NCBI GenBank assembly: GCA_017389705.1
Contig: JAFPEE010000166.1
Coordinates: forward strand, 1 to 64,000
From: Prevotella sp.
GTDB lineage: Bacteria > Bacteroidota > Bacteroidia > Bacteroidales > Bacteroidaceae
Direction of reading: 5' to 3'
DNA length: 64,000 nucleotides
Shown: positions 7,523-16,397 of the stretch, in pieces
Position numbering within the stretch: position 1 is the first letter of the stretch
Layout of the letters: every line of letters begins with the position of its first letter
Translations under genes and position numbers: made by a program
The notes under the pieces: generated by a model
Seen by the model: only the letters and a program-made list of their open reading frames with translations
What the model was told of the DNA's origin: nothing
The model's database searches: none

Positions 7523-8619
7523 TCAGCGTTATATGCCCGGTATATAACACCGAAAAGGTGTTGGGCAAGTGTATCCGTTCTGTGCTTGAGCAGGACTTCA
7601 AGGCTATTGAAGTCATCCTGGTCAATGACGGCTCTACGGACGGCAGTTTGAGAATCTGCCAGAAGTATGCGGCGAGAGATGAGCGCATCATCCTCATTGA
7701 CAAGCCGAATGGGGGGAGAATACAAGCGAGAAAAGACGGACTGCTGCGAGCTCAGGGCGAGTATGTCTTTTTTATCGATTGCGATGACTATTTGGAGAAG
7801 AACGCCCTAAGTACGCTTGTCGAGATTGCCGGGAGGCATCATCTCGACATGGTTGCAGGAAACCACGACACCGTGTATGACAATTGGGGGCTGGTGTCCA
7901 AAAAAGCCGTTCCTTTTGATGTGGCGAACACCGTTATCAGCAAGGATGAGTGGATAGAGATACTTCTCAAGCTGGATCAGAGGGGCAATAATTCTGGAGG
8001 TGTCTATATGTGGGGCCGGATATATAGGCGGTCCTGTATTCTTGAAGCCATGAGGTGTGATGAGGCAATGCTGTTCCCGACCTCAAAGGATTCGTTAGTT
8101 GAAGATTTGTCTCTCAACTTGGCCTTGGCACAACATTTGCAGTCTTGTTGGCTGGCAAATGAGGTTATATACCACTATCGGTATGGGGGAGCCTCATCCC
8201 GATTCTTTCCCTTTGCCAGCAAGGGCGGCTACTATTTCAACTACCGTTACCGCTTGTGTATGAGCATGCAACGTCAGGACTTGCTGCCGGATGTCCTCCT
8301 TCATTATATTAGGGTTTATGGCTGGGAACTTGTCGGCCGATTACATTATCAGCCAGGATCTTTGGACGGTATCCTTCAATTTGTCGATAGGGAGTACCAT
8401 GATCGTGAAATCTTGTCGTGGGCAAGGCTGCATCAGTCAAAGATCGGTCAAAGATGGAGAGGCCATGTACTGATGTCGGCTGTTGTGAACCACAAGGTGG
8501 ATGAAATCATTCATTACGCCCGTCAACGAGAGGCCTTCCTCCAAAAGCATTATCGTAAGATGAAAATGGTCGGCTTATATCAGAAGATAATGGATTATTG
8601 CAGCTTTTTAGTGGGCTGA
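7507..8619 (+). CDS. GT2 family glycosyltransferase, 370 aa
   Basis: The GT-A core is complete: VVSVICPVYN at the N-terminus, LVNDGSTDGS at 39-47 and DCDDY at 91-95 as the DxD motif. The C-terminal third (IYHYRYGGASS, then HQSKIGQRW and QREAFLQKH) is closely related to that of the gene at 35688, so the two are paralogs within the locus. It starts inside the end of the truncated GT2 gene, so the two frames were joined by rearrangement. Donor sugar unknown. Confidence 0.85.
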   Translation: MFSPVVSVICPVYNTEKVLGKCIRSVLEQDFKAIEVILVNDGSTDGSLRICQKYAARDERIILIDKPNGGRIQARKDGLLRAQGEYVFFIDCDDYLEKNALSTLVEIAGRHHLDMVAGNHDTVYDNWGLVSKKAVPFDVANTVISKDEWIEILLKLDQRGNNSGGVYMWGRIYRRSCILEAMRCDEAMLFPTSKDSLVEDLSLNLALAQHLQSCWLANEVIYHYRYGGASSRFFPFASKGGYYFNYRYRLCMSMQRQDLLPDVLLHYIRVYGWELVGRLHYQPGSLDGILQFVDREYHDREILSWARLHQSKIGQRWRGHVLMSAVVNHKVDEIIHYARQREAFLQKHYRKMKMVGLYQKIMDYCSFLVG

Positions 8620-8642
8620 TCAACAAAAATACGCGGAGATAA

Positions 8643-9512
8643 ATGAGGGAAAAAAAGAATTATACACCTGAAGAGATTAAAAAACTGCACGAATACTTAT
8701 ATGCGATATTAGAAGAAATTGTCCGTGTCTGCGAACAATTGGAGATCCCCTATTTTATTATAGGCGGGTCAGGTATAGGTGCTTTATTCGAAAAGGCTAT
8801 CTTGCCATGGGACGATGATGTCGATATGGGGATGACACGTGAGAACTATAACAGGTTCTTACGTGAAGCACCATCAGTTCTTAAAAAAGGCTTTTTTCTT
8901 CAGTGGACAGGAACAGAACCTCTTTATCCATTTTATTTTGCGAAGGTTAGGATGGATGGTACTGCCTTTGTGGAAGAATATTATAGAGAAGTTGATATGC
9001 ATCATGGGATTTATGTAGACATCTTTCCTCTTGATAAAGTACCAGATTGTAAGCCTATTCAGATTTGCCAGCAGAAATTAGCCTCTATGCTGGAAGAAAC
9101 ATATCGGGAGAGAATTGCATGGACTTCAAAGTATTTTGGGAAGTGTGTAATCGAAACGCCTCTTCCCCGTAGGATGATGCCCTCTTTATTAAGACGTATC
9201 TTTATTTCAGTTGTGCCGAGGAAGACTCATTTTAAAATGATCATTTGGTTACAGACTCTCTTTAATAATTGGGATGCAACCTATTATAATATAGTCAATA
9301 TGCCTCGTGACCATATTAGAATTAAAAGCATTGAACAATCACAAAAAGTCCAGTTCGGTCCATTAGAGGTGATGGCACCGGATGATTTGGAAACTTATCT
9401 GCGCCATCATTATCCCAATTTACGACGATATATTCCAGAAGAAGAACAAGAGAATCATCACCCATATCTTCTGTCTTTTGATACATCATATACCATTAAA
9501 AAGAAAAAATGA
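8643..9512 (+). CDS. LicD family phosphotransferase, 289 aa
   Basis: The motif PWDDDVD at residues 55-61 and the preceding GGSGIGALFEKAIL are the signature of LicD/fukutin-type enzymes, which transfer phosphocholine or another phospho-alcohol from a CDP donor to a sugar. HHGIYVDIFPLDKVPD follows, as expected. This copy stands apart from the lic block at 26-30 kb but could use the same CDP-activated donor. Confidence 0.82.
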   Translation: MREKKNYTPEEIKKLHEYLYAILEEIVRVCEQLEIPYFIIGGSGIGALFEKAILPWDDDVDMGMTRENYNRFLREAPSVLKKGFFLQWTGTEPLYPFYFAKVRMDGTAFVEEYYREVDMHHGIYVDIFPLDKVPDCKPIQICQQKLASMLEETYRERIAWTSKYFGKCVIETPLPRRMMPSLLRRIFISVVPRKTHFKMIIWLQTLFNNWDATYYNIVNMPRDHIRIKSIEQSQKVQFGPLEVMAPDDLETYLRHHYPNLRRYIPEEEQENHHPYLLSFDTSYTIKKKK

Positions 9513-9558
9513 AAAAAGAAGGAAATGAAGTCAATTTTATTAGCTTGGTGATAGAGTA

Positions 9559-9750
9559 TGGCTTGGTTGCAATGTTATTGTATTGCCAGGAGTTACTATT
9601 GGCGAGGGAGCTGTCTGCTGTGCAGGGTGTGTGGTAACAAAGGATGTGGAACCTTATGCAGTTGTTGCAGGAATACCTGCTAAGATAATAAATGAAAGGC
9701 CGAAGAATTTGAAATATGAATTTAATGGTATTTTTTGTAGATTGTATTAA
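9559..9750 (+). pseudogene. 3' remnant of a hexapeptide acetyltransferase
   Basis: The frame reads [18 protein letters not shown], then [20 protein letters not shown], the last coils and typical VAGxPAK ending of a left-handed beta-helix sugar or serine O-acetyltransferase. There is no start codon and the first two thirds of the gene are gone. A few more matching codons upstream appear shifted in frame. It lies between a complete LicD gene and a complete GT2 gene. Confidence 0.65.
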
Positions 9751-9792
9751 TTTAATAGATTAATACAATGAAAATTTAGTGGACATTAGTGG

Positions 9793-10680
9793 ATGGATGT
9801 ATCTGTTATCATTGTAAATTACAACACGAAAGAACTTACACAATCTTGTATTGATTCTGTTTTCGAGAAAACAGAGGGGGTAGATTATGAGGTTATCCTT
9901 GTTGATAACGGTTCAACAGATGGAAGTAAAGAACATTTCGAAAAGGACACAAGAATTCAATACATTTATAGTGAGGTAAACCTTGGGTTTGGCAAAGCCA
10001 ACAATTTAGGGTATCAGCATAGCTGTGGGAAATATCTTTTTTTGCTAAATTCTGATACACTGTTATTAAACAATGCCATCAAGGAGTTTTTTGAGGGGAT
10101 GGAGTCTCGTACAGATAGAATAGCCTGTATGGGATGTATTCTGAAAGGAAGTAATGGGCAGAGGACTCATTCGTATGGTAATTTCCCAACACTTGGTAAC
10201 GAAATAATGAGGCGTGTGCCTTTATTGCGAAGATATAAAAAGGGTATGTTTGGGTTTGACACACAACCAATTTCTTTTATAGACCAGCATTGTTTTGAAG
10301 TTGAATATGTAACTGGTGCAGATCTTTTTATGCGAAAAGAGGTTGCCGACAAATATGGACTGTTTGATCCGGATTTCTTTCTTTATTACGAAGAAACGGA
10401 GATGCAATATAGATACAAAAAACATGATTTTATATCTTGTATTATCGATACTCCGAGTATCATTCATATTAGGGGCGGGAGCCGAAAAGGAGGGTTTAAC
10501 CGTTGGAAATGGACTGCTATCCCTGGGCTTATGACGTGTTATAAGAAGATGTACGGAACGGCTCAACTAAGACTCTTCAAGATTGTTTTTCTCGCGCTCA
10601 TGATTCCAATAGCACTCATAGACTGGCATTATCCGGTTAGAATCAGACTTGAATATATTACAAAAATTATTGAATCGTAG
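9793..10680 (+). CDS. GT2 rhamnosyltransferase-like glycosyltransferase, 295 aa
   Basis: Complete GT-A fold with VSVIIVNYN, LVDNGSTDGS at 37-46 and LLNSDT with the NSD metal site at 86-88. VTGADLFMRKEVADKYGLFD and FLYYEETEMQYR match the acceptor region of WbbL/RfbF-like rhamnosyltransferases. A hydrophobic stretch (IVFLALMIPIALI) near the C-terminus suggests membrane association. It probably adds a deoxyhexose to the repeat unit; the sugar is inference. Confidence 0.8.
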   Translation: MDVSVIIVNYNTKELTQSCIDSVFEKTEGVDYEVILVDNGSTDGSKEHFEKDTRIQYIYSEVNLGFGKANNLGYQHSCGKYLFLLNSDTLLLNNAIKEFFEGMESRTDRIACMGCILKGSNGQRTHSYGNFPTLGNEIMRRVPLLRRYKKGMFGFDTQPISFIDQHCFEVEYVTGADLFMRKEVADKYGLFDPDFFLYYEETEMQYRYKKHDFISCIIDTPSIIHIRGGSRKGGFNRWKWTAIPGLMTCYKKMYGTAQLRLFKIVFLALMIPIALIDWHYPVRIRLEYITKIIES

Positions 10681-10907
10681 ATCTCTTTTTTATTATTCCG
10701 CCAACGGGTAATGAATACTTTTTATACCATTATTATCGAGAGATTTTTACTCAGGTGGTGTGTCCTCGATTGTTCTCTGTTTCAAGGAAATGAAAACAAA
10801 AATAACATAATTCTAAGGAAATAATCGAAAAAACTCTTTCATTAGTTTGGAATGAGTCCGTTTTTTTTGTATTTTTGCCGTCAGTAAGCTCAAAAAGGAA
10901 GAAAAGT
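10681..10907 (+). other. Spacer with glycosyltransferase relic and Rpn leader
   Basis: The stretch around 10770-10810 (TTTCAAGGAAATGAAAAC) matches the bases just before and at the start codon of the gene at 25185, a short relic of that gene family. From about 10815 the sequence is the conserved Rpn leader. Confidence 0.4.
10870..10877 (+). promoter_or_regulatory. Promoter of Rpn copy 2
   Basis: TATTTTTG forms the -7 box, with TTTG at 10846-10849 as the -33 element. The surrounding leader is nearly identical to the other two Rpn leaders. Confidence 0.65.
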
Positions 10908-11131
10908 ATGAAGATAGCCAACCCGATTTATGACATCGTGTTTAAGTACCTGATGGAGGACGAGCGCATCGCCCGTACCTATAAAGGTGATGCCGACATG
11001 GAGCACATCCTGCACCGGCTGACGATGGCGGCTGCCGATGCCGATATGCGTCACAGGATGACCGGGAAGGACTGGACTATTTACGCATGAAACAGCTGCG
11101 CAAGTTAGACGAGTTGATAGAAGATATATGA
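10908..11131 (+). pseudogene. Collapsed Rpn-family nuclease gene
   Basis: The first 24 codons match the intact copy, then the frame jumps directly to YKGDADMEHILHRLTM, which lies about 178 codons further on in the copy at 21438. The junction carries the shared heptamer CCGTRCC, the mark of a deletion between short repeats. The deletion keeps the frame, but soon afterwards a one-base shift follows RHRM. The remaining family C-terminus (REGLDYLRMKQLRKLDELI) is read in another frame up to the TGA at 11129. No catalytic residues remain. Confidence 0.75.
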
Positions 11132-12114
11132 GTATGCCACAAATTTCAGTTATCGTGCCAGTGTATCAGGCGGAAAAGTGGCTCCGCAGGTGTTTGGACA
11201 GTATTGTGAATCAGACGTTCCTGGACTGGGAGTGCATCCTTGTGGATGATGGCAGTAAGGATAGGAGCGGGGCTATATGCGATGAGTATGCTTCGAGGGA
11301 TTCGCGTTTCAGGGTTATTCATCAAGCCAACCAGGGCGTGAGTGTTGCAAGGCAGGTAGGGCTGGATGCGGCTAAGGGGGTATATGTCATCCATGCCGAC
11401 TCAGACGATTGGGTAGAGCCGGATTGGCTTGAGAAGCTGCATCAAAAGATTACAGCCGACAATGTTGACATGGTGATATGTGACTATGAGCAGATCTATG
11501 TCGACAGGATTAAATACGTTTCCGGGTGTGTTACGTCGGTAGATAATACTGACCTGCTGATGAGCTTGGTTCGTTATTGGGGTGGGTGCTTATGGAATAA
11601 GCTGATCAGACGTGAGTGCTTCATTCGACATCATGTGACTTTTCATCCAGAGATGTGGGGTTTTGAAGATACCTATGTAATTACAAAACTGTTAACTAAT
11701 CCTATAAAAGTATCTCATCTGCCGGAAGCTTTGTGTCATTATGATATCGTCATGAATAAAAGTAGTTTAACAAAATTGATAAGTGATAAGCATGTTCGTT
11801 CTCTTATGCTATACATCAATACTTTTTCTCCTATTTTGACAGACAGCCGGTTTGATGAGGGGTGGTATTTTCGAAAAAAGAGTGTAAAGATGCTAATGAT
11901 GAGGATGGAAGGTAACTGCAGATGGAGTATAAAAGATGTCTATCCGGAAATTAACGAAAGGCTTATCGAAGAGTGTAGGCGGGCAAGGTGGTGGTCCAGG
12001 ATGAGGTGTGTTGCCCTGTGTCTGCAAGGGCATCAGAAGACTGGTCGTTTCCTATACAGGATTCTGACAAAGCTGATAGATTGTTTTAAGGCCCCAGGGA
12101 CTGTCGTCCTGTGA
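11128..12114 (+). CDS. GT2 family glycosyltransferase, 328 aa
   Basis: GT-A donor domain with ISVIVPVYQAEKWL, LVDDGSKDRSG at 39-49 and ADSDDW with the DxD at 91-94. CLWNKLIRRECF and FEDTYVITKLL match the acceptor region of EpsJ/WcaA-like enzymes. The C-terminal 80 residues are basic and helical. It overlaps the tail of the collapsed Rpn gene by four bases and so may be translated by read-in from that promoter. Sugar specificity cannot be read. Confidence 0.83.
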   Translation: MSMPQISVIVPVYQAEKWLRRCLDSIVNQTFLDWECILVDDGSKDRSGAICDEYASRDSRFRVIHQANQGVSVARQVGLDAAKGVYVIHADSDDWVEPDWLEKLHQKITADNVDMVICDYEQIYVDRIKYVSGCVTSVDNTDLLMSLVRYWGGCLWNKLIRRECFIRHHVTFHPEMWGFEDTYVITKLLTNPIKVSHLPEALCHYDIVMNKSSLTKLISDKHVRSLMLYINTFSPILTDSRFDEGWYFRKKSVKMLMMRMEGNCRWSIKDVYPEINERLIEECRRARWWSRMRCVALCLQGHQKTGRFLYRILTKLIDCFKAPGTVVL

Positions 12115-12143
12115 GCTAATTTACAAGGGAAACTAGTGACATT

Positions 12144-12329
12144 ATGAGAATAGATATAGCAGCCTGTACCGACAGAAATTTTGTGATGCCGACGGGCGTA
12201 ATGATGCAGTCGGTATGTGTGAACAATCCCGATGTGGACATCATGTTCCATGTTATTTGTGATGACAACATCACCTCCAAGGATAGGAGTGATTTGGGCT
12301 CACATGGGGTCTGTCCCCCTGTGAGCTAG
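12144..12329 (+). pseudogene. GT8 5' fragment cut off by a REP-like hairpin
   Basis: The frame starts like the other GT8 genes of the locus (ACTDRNFVMPTGVMMQSV, then VDIMFHVICDDN) but only 52 codons remain. It then runs into a hairpin (12298-12326) that encodes the terminal SHGVCPPVS and stop. The DxD motif and all catalytic parts are lost. The segment about KDRSDL is closest in DNA to the gene at 15411. Confidence 0.72.
12298..12326. repeat. REP-like hairpin (GGGGTCTGTCCCC type)
   Basis: GCTCACATGGGG and CCCCCTGTGAGC pair with one mismatch around a TCTGT loop. Half-copies ending in CTGTGAGCT follow the stop codons at 12114 and 14316. It lacks a T-run, so a terminator role is uncertain. Confidence 0.55.
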
Positions 12330-12413
12330 ATACCCTTATAACACTATCTGATAATTATTGTAAAAGTATTTTTGACAATCTTGGTGTTGTGAAATAACGT
12401 ATAAAGAAATAAG

Positions 12414-13328
12414 ATGAGTGCTTTTTATTCAATCATTATTCCTCATTACAATATCCCTCAGCTGTTGAAGCGATGCCTCGAATCAATTCCCCGGAGGGAT
12501 GATGTTCAGGTTATTGTGGTAGACGATTGTAGCAGGGATGACGTGCGAACAGAACTCAAAGGGCTACAGGCTCTTTTTCCTACCTTCCACTTTGTTTATT
12601 CAGTGAAGAATGATGGAGGTGGCGCGGCACGTAACATAGGCTTGCAGCAAGCAACAGGGGATTACGTGCTGTTTGCTGATGCTGATGATTTCTTTCATGA
12701 CTGTATCAATGATGTCTTTGATGACTATCAAGATGAGACTTGTGATATCGTCTACTTCAATGCTGACTCTGTGGACTCGGAAACATATTGCGTCAGAAGT
12801 CGGGCAGACCGACTCCAAGGACAGATAGAGGATAGTTTGAGAGGGACAGACAAGGACTTCTTGGGGCTGAGATATCAATTCACGGAGCCCTGGTGTAAGA
12901 TGATTAGAAGAAGCCTGATTGAACGTTTCCAAATCAGGTTCGACGAGACTCCGTCTGTCAATGATGCCACATTTTCGTATATGGTTGGGTATCACGCTAA
13001 AACAATAAAGGTAGACCGTAGGAAAGCATATTGTATAGTCCACAGAAAAGATAGCATAACTTTTACAAAGAGTTTGGTGTGGGAGAGAATGAAGTTGGAA
13101 GTAATGGCTCGGAAAAACCGTTTCATGATAGACCATGGTATACCAGTCTTTGACGCAGGTATGTTTTATCCTTTCAGTGAAAGTTATCACAGAAAAGACT
13201 GGAAGAGCTTAGACGAATATTTTGGGATAGCAAGAGATAATGGCTTTTCGAAAAGTTACATATTATTCAAACTGGTATTAAGGTCGTTGAAGTACAGGAT
13301 CCTAAACGCAATAAATTCGAAAAGATAA
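12414..13328 (+). CDS. GT2 family glycosyltransferase, 304 aa
   Basis: GT-A fold with YSIIIPHYNIPQLLKRC at the start, VVDDCS at 35-40 and ADADDFF with the DxD at 89-92. EPWCKMIRRSLIERF and NDATFSYMVGYHAK match the acceptor region. It is a clear paralog of the gene at 29660 along its whole length (IIIPHYNIP, DETCDIV.FNADSVD, EPWCKMIRR), so the pair arose by duplication and then diverged. Both are followed immediately by a GT8 gene, which suggests the GT2-GT8 pair duplicated as a unit. Confidence 0.83.
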   Translation: MSAFYSIIIPHYNIPQLLKRCLESIPRRDDVQVIVVDDCSRDDVRTELKGLQALFPTFHFVYSVKNDGGGAARNIGLQQATGDYVLFADADDFFHDCINDVFDDYQDETCDIVYFNADSVDSETYCVRSRADRLQGQIEDSLRGTDKDFLGLRYQFTEPWCKMIRRSLIERFQIRFDETPSVNDATFSYMVGYHAKTIKVDRRKAYCIVHRKDSITFTKSLVWERMKLEVMARKNRFMIDHGIPVFDAGMFYPFSESYHRKDWKSLDEYFGIARDNGFSKSYILFKLVLRSLKYRILNAINSKR

Positions 13329-13341
13329 TTTTGTTGACATT

Positions 13342-14316
13342 ATGAGAATGGATATTGCTGCCTGTACCGACAGGCATTTCGTGATGCCGACGGGTGTGAT
13401 GATGCAGTCGGTATGTGTGAACAATCCCGATGTGGATATTGTATTCCATATCATTTTAGACGAGAATGTGAAGGCCGGAGCCAGACAAGATTTAGAGGGT
13501 ATCGTGGCTCCCTATGCGGGGAAGTCTGTAGCTTTCTACAATGTGAGTGATGAGCTGCAAAAGAAATCATTCCCAAGAGGTTGGATTGGTAGGAATGATG
13601 TTACCAAAGCGACATATTATCGTTTGTATTTTGCAGAGTTGCTTCCCCAGGATTTGGACAAAGTGCTATATTTGGATGGCGACGTTATAGTGAGACATTC
13701 TCTCTTGCCCCTTTGGAATATTGATATGGGCGATAATGCCGTTGCCGCAGCAAACGATTGTTCTTGTGGTTGTATTGAATACTACAATCGCCTGAAGTAT
13801 CCGTTTGACCTGGGCTATTTTAATGCCGGGGTACTCCTCGTTAATCTGAAATACTGGCGGGAACATCAAGTATTGAAAAACTTCGAATCATACATGGAAA
13901 AGCATGCGGATTCAGTCAAAATGTACGATCAGGATGTTTTAAACGTGGTGTTTCGTAACAAGAAGGTGTTTTTCCCGATAAAATATAACCTGCAGCATCC
14001 ATTCCTATGGCGGGAAAATGTGGCGTATGATTATTGGAAACTTGAAAAAGAAGTTTTAGAAGCCCGCATGGATCCCTGTATAATACACTTTACCGGTACT
14101 GCTAAGCCATGGAGAAAATATCAGGCAGAGCCGCATCCTTTTAGCAGTACATGGTATAAATATCAAGACATGACAAAATGGAAAGGAGTAAAATATGAAC
14201 ATCGAACAAGGAAACAGCGTATGAGACGCTTCGTTGGCAATGTCCTTAGGATGCTAAGACTTTTACCGCCATTGCAACAAAACAGGAGATTTTTAGATGT
14301 TGCTCCAATAGATTAA
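13342..14316 (+). CDS. GT8 family glycosyltransferase, 324 aa
   Basis: Full-length retaining GT8 enzyme. MRMDIAACTDRHFVMPTGV begins the nucleotide-sugar domain, LYLDGDVIV has the DxD at residues 112-114, GYFNAGVLLVNLKYW follows, and HFTGTAKPW near residue 250 is the conserved family ending. The tail (STWYKYQDMTKWKGV) is shared with the other GT8 genes here. GT8 enzymes usually transfer galactose or glucose from UDP donors. It follows its GT2 partner by 13 bases. Confidence 0.85.
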   Translation: MRMDIAACTDRHFVMPTGVMMQSVCVNNPDVDIVFHIILDENVKAGARQDLEGIVAPYAGKSVAFYNVSDELQKKSFPRGWIGRNDVTKATYYRLYFAELLPQDLDKVLYLDGDVIVRHSLLPLWNIDMGDNAVAAANDCSCGCIEYYNRLKYPFDLGYFNAGVLLVNLKYWREHQVLKNFESYMEKHADSVKMYDQDVLNVVFRNKKVFFPIKYNLQHPFLWRENVAYDYWKLEKEVLEARMDPCIIHFTGTAKPWRKYQAEPHPFSSTWYKYQDMTKWKGVKYEHRTRKQRMRRFVGNVLRMLRLLPPLQQNRRFLDVAPID

Positions 14317-14362
14317 ACTCAGGGGAAAGCTCTGTGAGCTTGATAAAAGAAAATGAATACCA

Positions 14363-15400
14363 ATGAAATATAAGTTGTTGTCTGTAGAAAATCTCCGTAA
14401 GCGTAATGATGTGATAAATATTGGAGATTACATTCAAAGTTTGGCCGCTTCTCAGTTCCTTCCATCTTTAGATGGTTTTGTTGATAGAGAAAGACTGTCA
14501 GTATATGATGGTGATGAGTGTGCTGTCATTATGAATGGGTGGTACATGCATTTCCCGGAATTCTGGCCGCCTACTAAGAAAATCCATCCTCTTTTTGTTG
14601 CATTCCATATCAACAGTACTGTAGCCGATAAGATATTATGTGAAGAAGGGGTTTCTTATCTTAAGGAGCATGAACCGATAGGCTGCAGGGATAAATATAC
14701 CTGTGACTTGTTGACTAAAAAAGGGATAAAAGCTTGGTTCTCGGGTTGTTTGACACTAACACTGGGCTTAAGATATTCCTCACCCGACAAGGAAGAAACA
14801 GTCTGTTTCGTAGATCCTGCCATTCCCAGCTCCCAATCGAGATGGCTACTCATTCTGGATGTGCTTACTTTATTAAGACATCCGTTTCTCGTGAATAAGC
14901 TATATCTACAATTGCATGATGATCATCTGCAAATAAGCACCTTTGTAAAAAAGATAAGAGCGGCGAGGTTTTACAGGCTTTATTCAAAGTTCTTTTCTAA
15001 AAACACTCTTAATAATGCCACATATATATGTCACGAAAGTTCTAGTTATACCACTTTATCAAATGAGATGAGGTTAAAAGAGGCTGAGAAATTGGTACAA
15101 ATGTATGCCAAGGCAAAATATGTGGTGACGAGACGTATTCATTGTGCATTGCCATGTTTAGGATTAGGGACACCTGTTTATTTTACATTCGGTAATACGT
15201 GGAAAGAGGATAGTACTTGTCGTTTCGAAGGATTAATAGAACTGTTGCATGTTGTAAATGTTACCCCGTATAAAATAGAAGCAGAATTTGATTATACAGA
15301 CAATTTTCCTGAAGATGTTGTCGCAAATAAAGATTCATGGAAACCTTTAGCCAAACACTTGACAGAAGTATGTCGAGATTTCATAGGAAGATTCGAATAA
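14363..15400 (+). CDS. Polysaccharide pyruvyltransferase family protein, 345 aa
   Basis: The N-terminal NIGDYIQSLAASQFL segment, the GCRDKYTCDLLTKKGI motif in the middle and the later YVVTRRIHCALPCLGLGTPVYF segment are the ordered landmarks of the PF04230 family, related to CsaB and WcaK. Members add pyruvate ketals to sugars or have become transferases of other groups. It lies between two GT8 genes and is one of two such genes in the locus. Confidence 0.8.
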   Translation: MKYKLLSVENLRKRNDVINIGDYIQSLAASQFLPSLDGFVDRERLSVYDGDECAVIMNGWYMHFPEFWPPTKKIHPLFVAFHINSTVADKILCEEGVSYLKEHEPIGCRDKYTCDLLTKKGIKAWFSGCLTLTLGLRYSSPDKEETVCFVDPAIPSSQSRWLLILDVLTLLRHPFLVNKLYLQLHDDHLQISTFVKKIRAARFYRLYSKFFSKNTLNNATYICHESSSYTTLSNEMRLKEAEKLVQMYAKAKYVVTRRIHCALPCLGLGTPVYFTFGNTWKEDSTCRFEGLIELLHVVNVTPYKIEAEFDYTDNFPEDVVANKDSWKPLAKHLTEVCRDFIGRFE

Positions 15401-15410
15401 AGTGAAAGTC

Positions 15411-16373
15411 ATGGATATTGTTGTTTGTACAGACAAGTGGTTTGTCATGCCGACCGGCGTGATGATGTATTCTGTTTGTGTGAATAACCCGGATGTGGGC
15501 ATTATGTTCCATGTTATTCATGATGACAGCGTCACATCCAAGGATCGGAGAGATTTGGAAGAAACCGTTACGGTATTTGAAGGAAAGTCAATTGCGTTTT
15601 ATCATGTTGACGTGACGAAATTCCCATGTTTCCCAAATATCACAACGGGGACGCATGTCACACAGGCTGCATATTATCGACTTATGTTATCAGAGATTTT
15701 GCCTAAGAATATTCAAAAAGTCCTGTATTTAGATGGTGATATCATCGTAAGGCATTCCCTGCTTCCATTGTGGAATATAGACATGAAGGAAAAACCAGTA
15801 GGCGTCGTGATTTATCCTTACGAAGTGTTTCCGGATTTCTACGATCGCTTAAATCATCCTCCCCAGTTGGGGTATTTTAATTCTGGAGTGATGCTTATTG
15901 ACCTTCAATACTGGCGAAAGCATGAAGTGGTGAAAGATTTTATGCGTATTTTACAAGAATATGCCGAGAAACTTCGATTCTGGGATCAGGATTTATTGAA
16001 TGTTGCTTTCTCAGAAAACAAAGTCATACTCCCCATGAAATACAATCTGACCTCTGGCTTCTTAAAGAAGGGGAAGAATCCACTATGGAATAATTGCAAA
16101 TACAAAAAAGATGTGGAGGAGGCTCGCCGTGATCCCGTCATCGTCCATTATACAGATAAAAAACCATGGCATGTCTATCAGCGCTATCCACATCCGTATA
16201 GTAGCACATGGCACAAATATCAGGATCAAACGAGGTGGAAGGGGGTGAAGATAGACAAGCGCCCCTTCAAACTTCGTTTTATTAACTTCGTTGCAGACGT
16301 GTTGAGAAAATATGGACTAAAGTCCCATATAGAAACAAGATATGATTTTATAGACATAGCACCTATAGATTGA
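15411..16373 (+). CDS. GT8 family glycosyltransferase, 320 aa
   Basis: The ATG at 15411 aligns with the conserved MDIVVCTDKWFVMPTGV start of its paralogs; a GTG three codons earlier is also possible. LYLDGDIIV carries the DxD near residue 110, LGYFNSGVMLIDLQYW follows, and HYTDKKPWHVYQ is the family ending. The 5' half is nearly identical in DNA to the truncated GT8 at 18523 (ETVTVFEGKS, HVDVTKFPCFPN), while the 3' half differs from other copies. Confidence 0.84.
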   Translation: MDIVVCTDKWFVMPTGVMMYSVCVNNPDVGIMFHVIHDDSVTSKDRRDLEETVTVFEGKSIAFYHVDVTKFPCFPNITTGTHVTQAAYYRLMLSEILPKNIQKVLYLDGDIIVRHSLLPLWNIDMKEKPVGVVIYPYEVFPDFYDRLNHPPQLGYFNSGVMLIDLQYWRKHEVVKDFMRILQEYAEKLRFWDQDLLNVAFSENKVILPMKYNLTSGFLKKGKNPLWNNCKYKKDVEEARRDPVIVHYTDKKPWHVYQRYPHPYSSTWHKYQDQTRWKGVKIDKRPFKLRFINFVADVLRKYGLKSHIETRYDFIDIAPID

Positions 16374-16397
16374 CAGTCCAAGTTAGAAACGTAAAAC

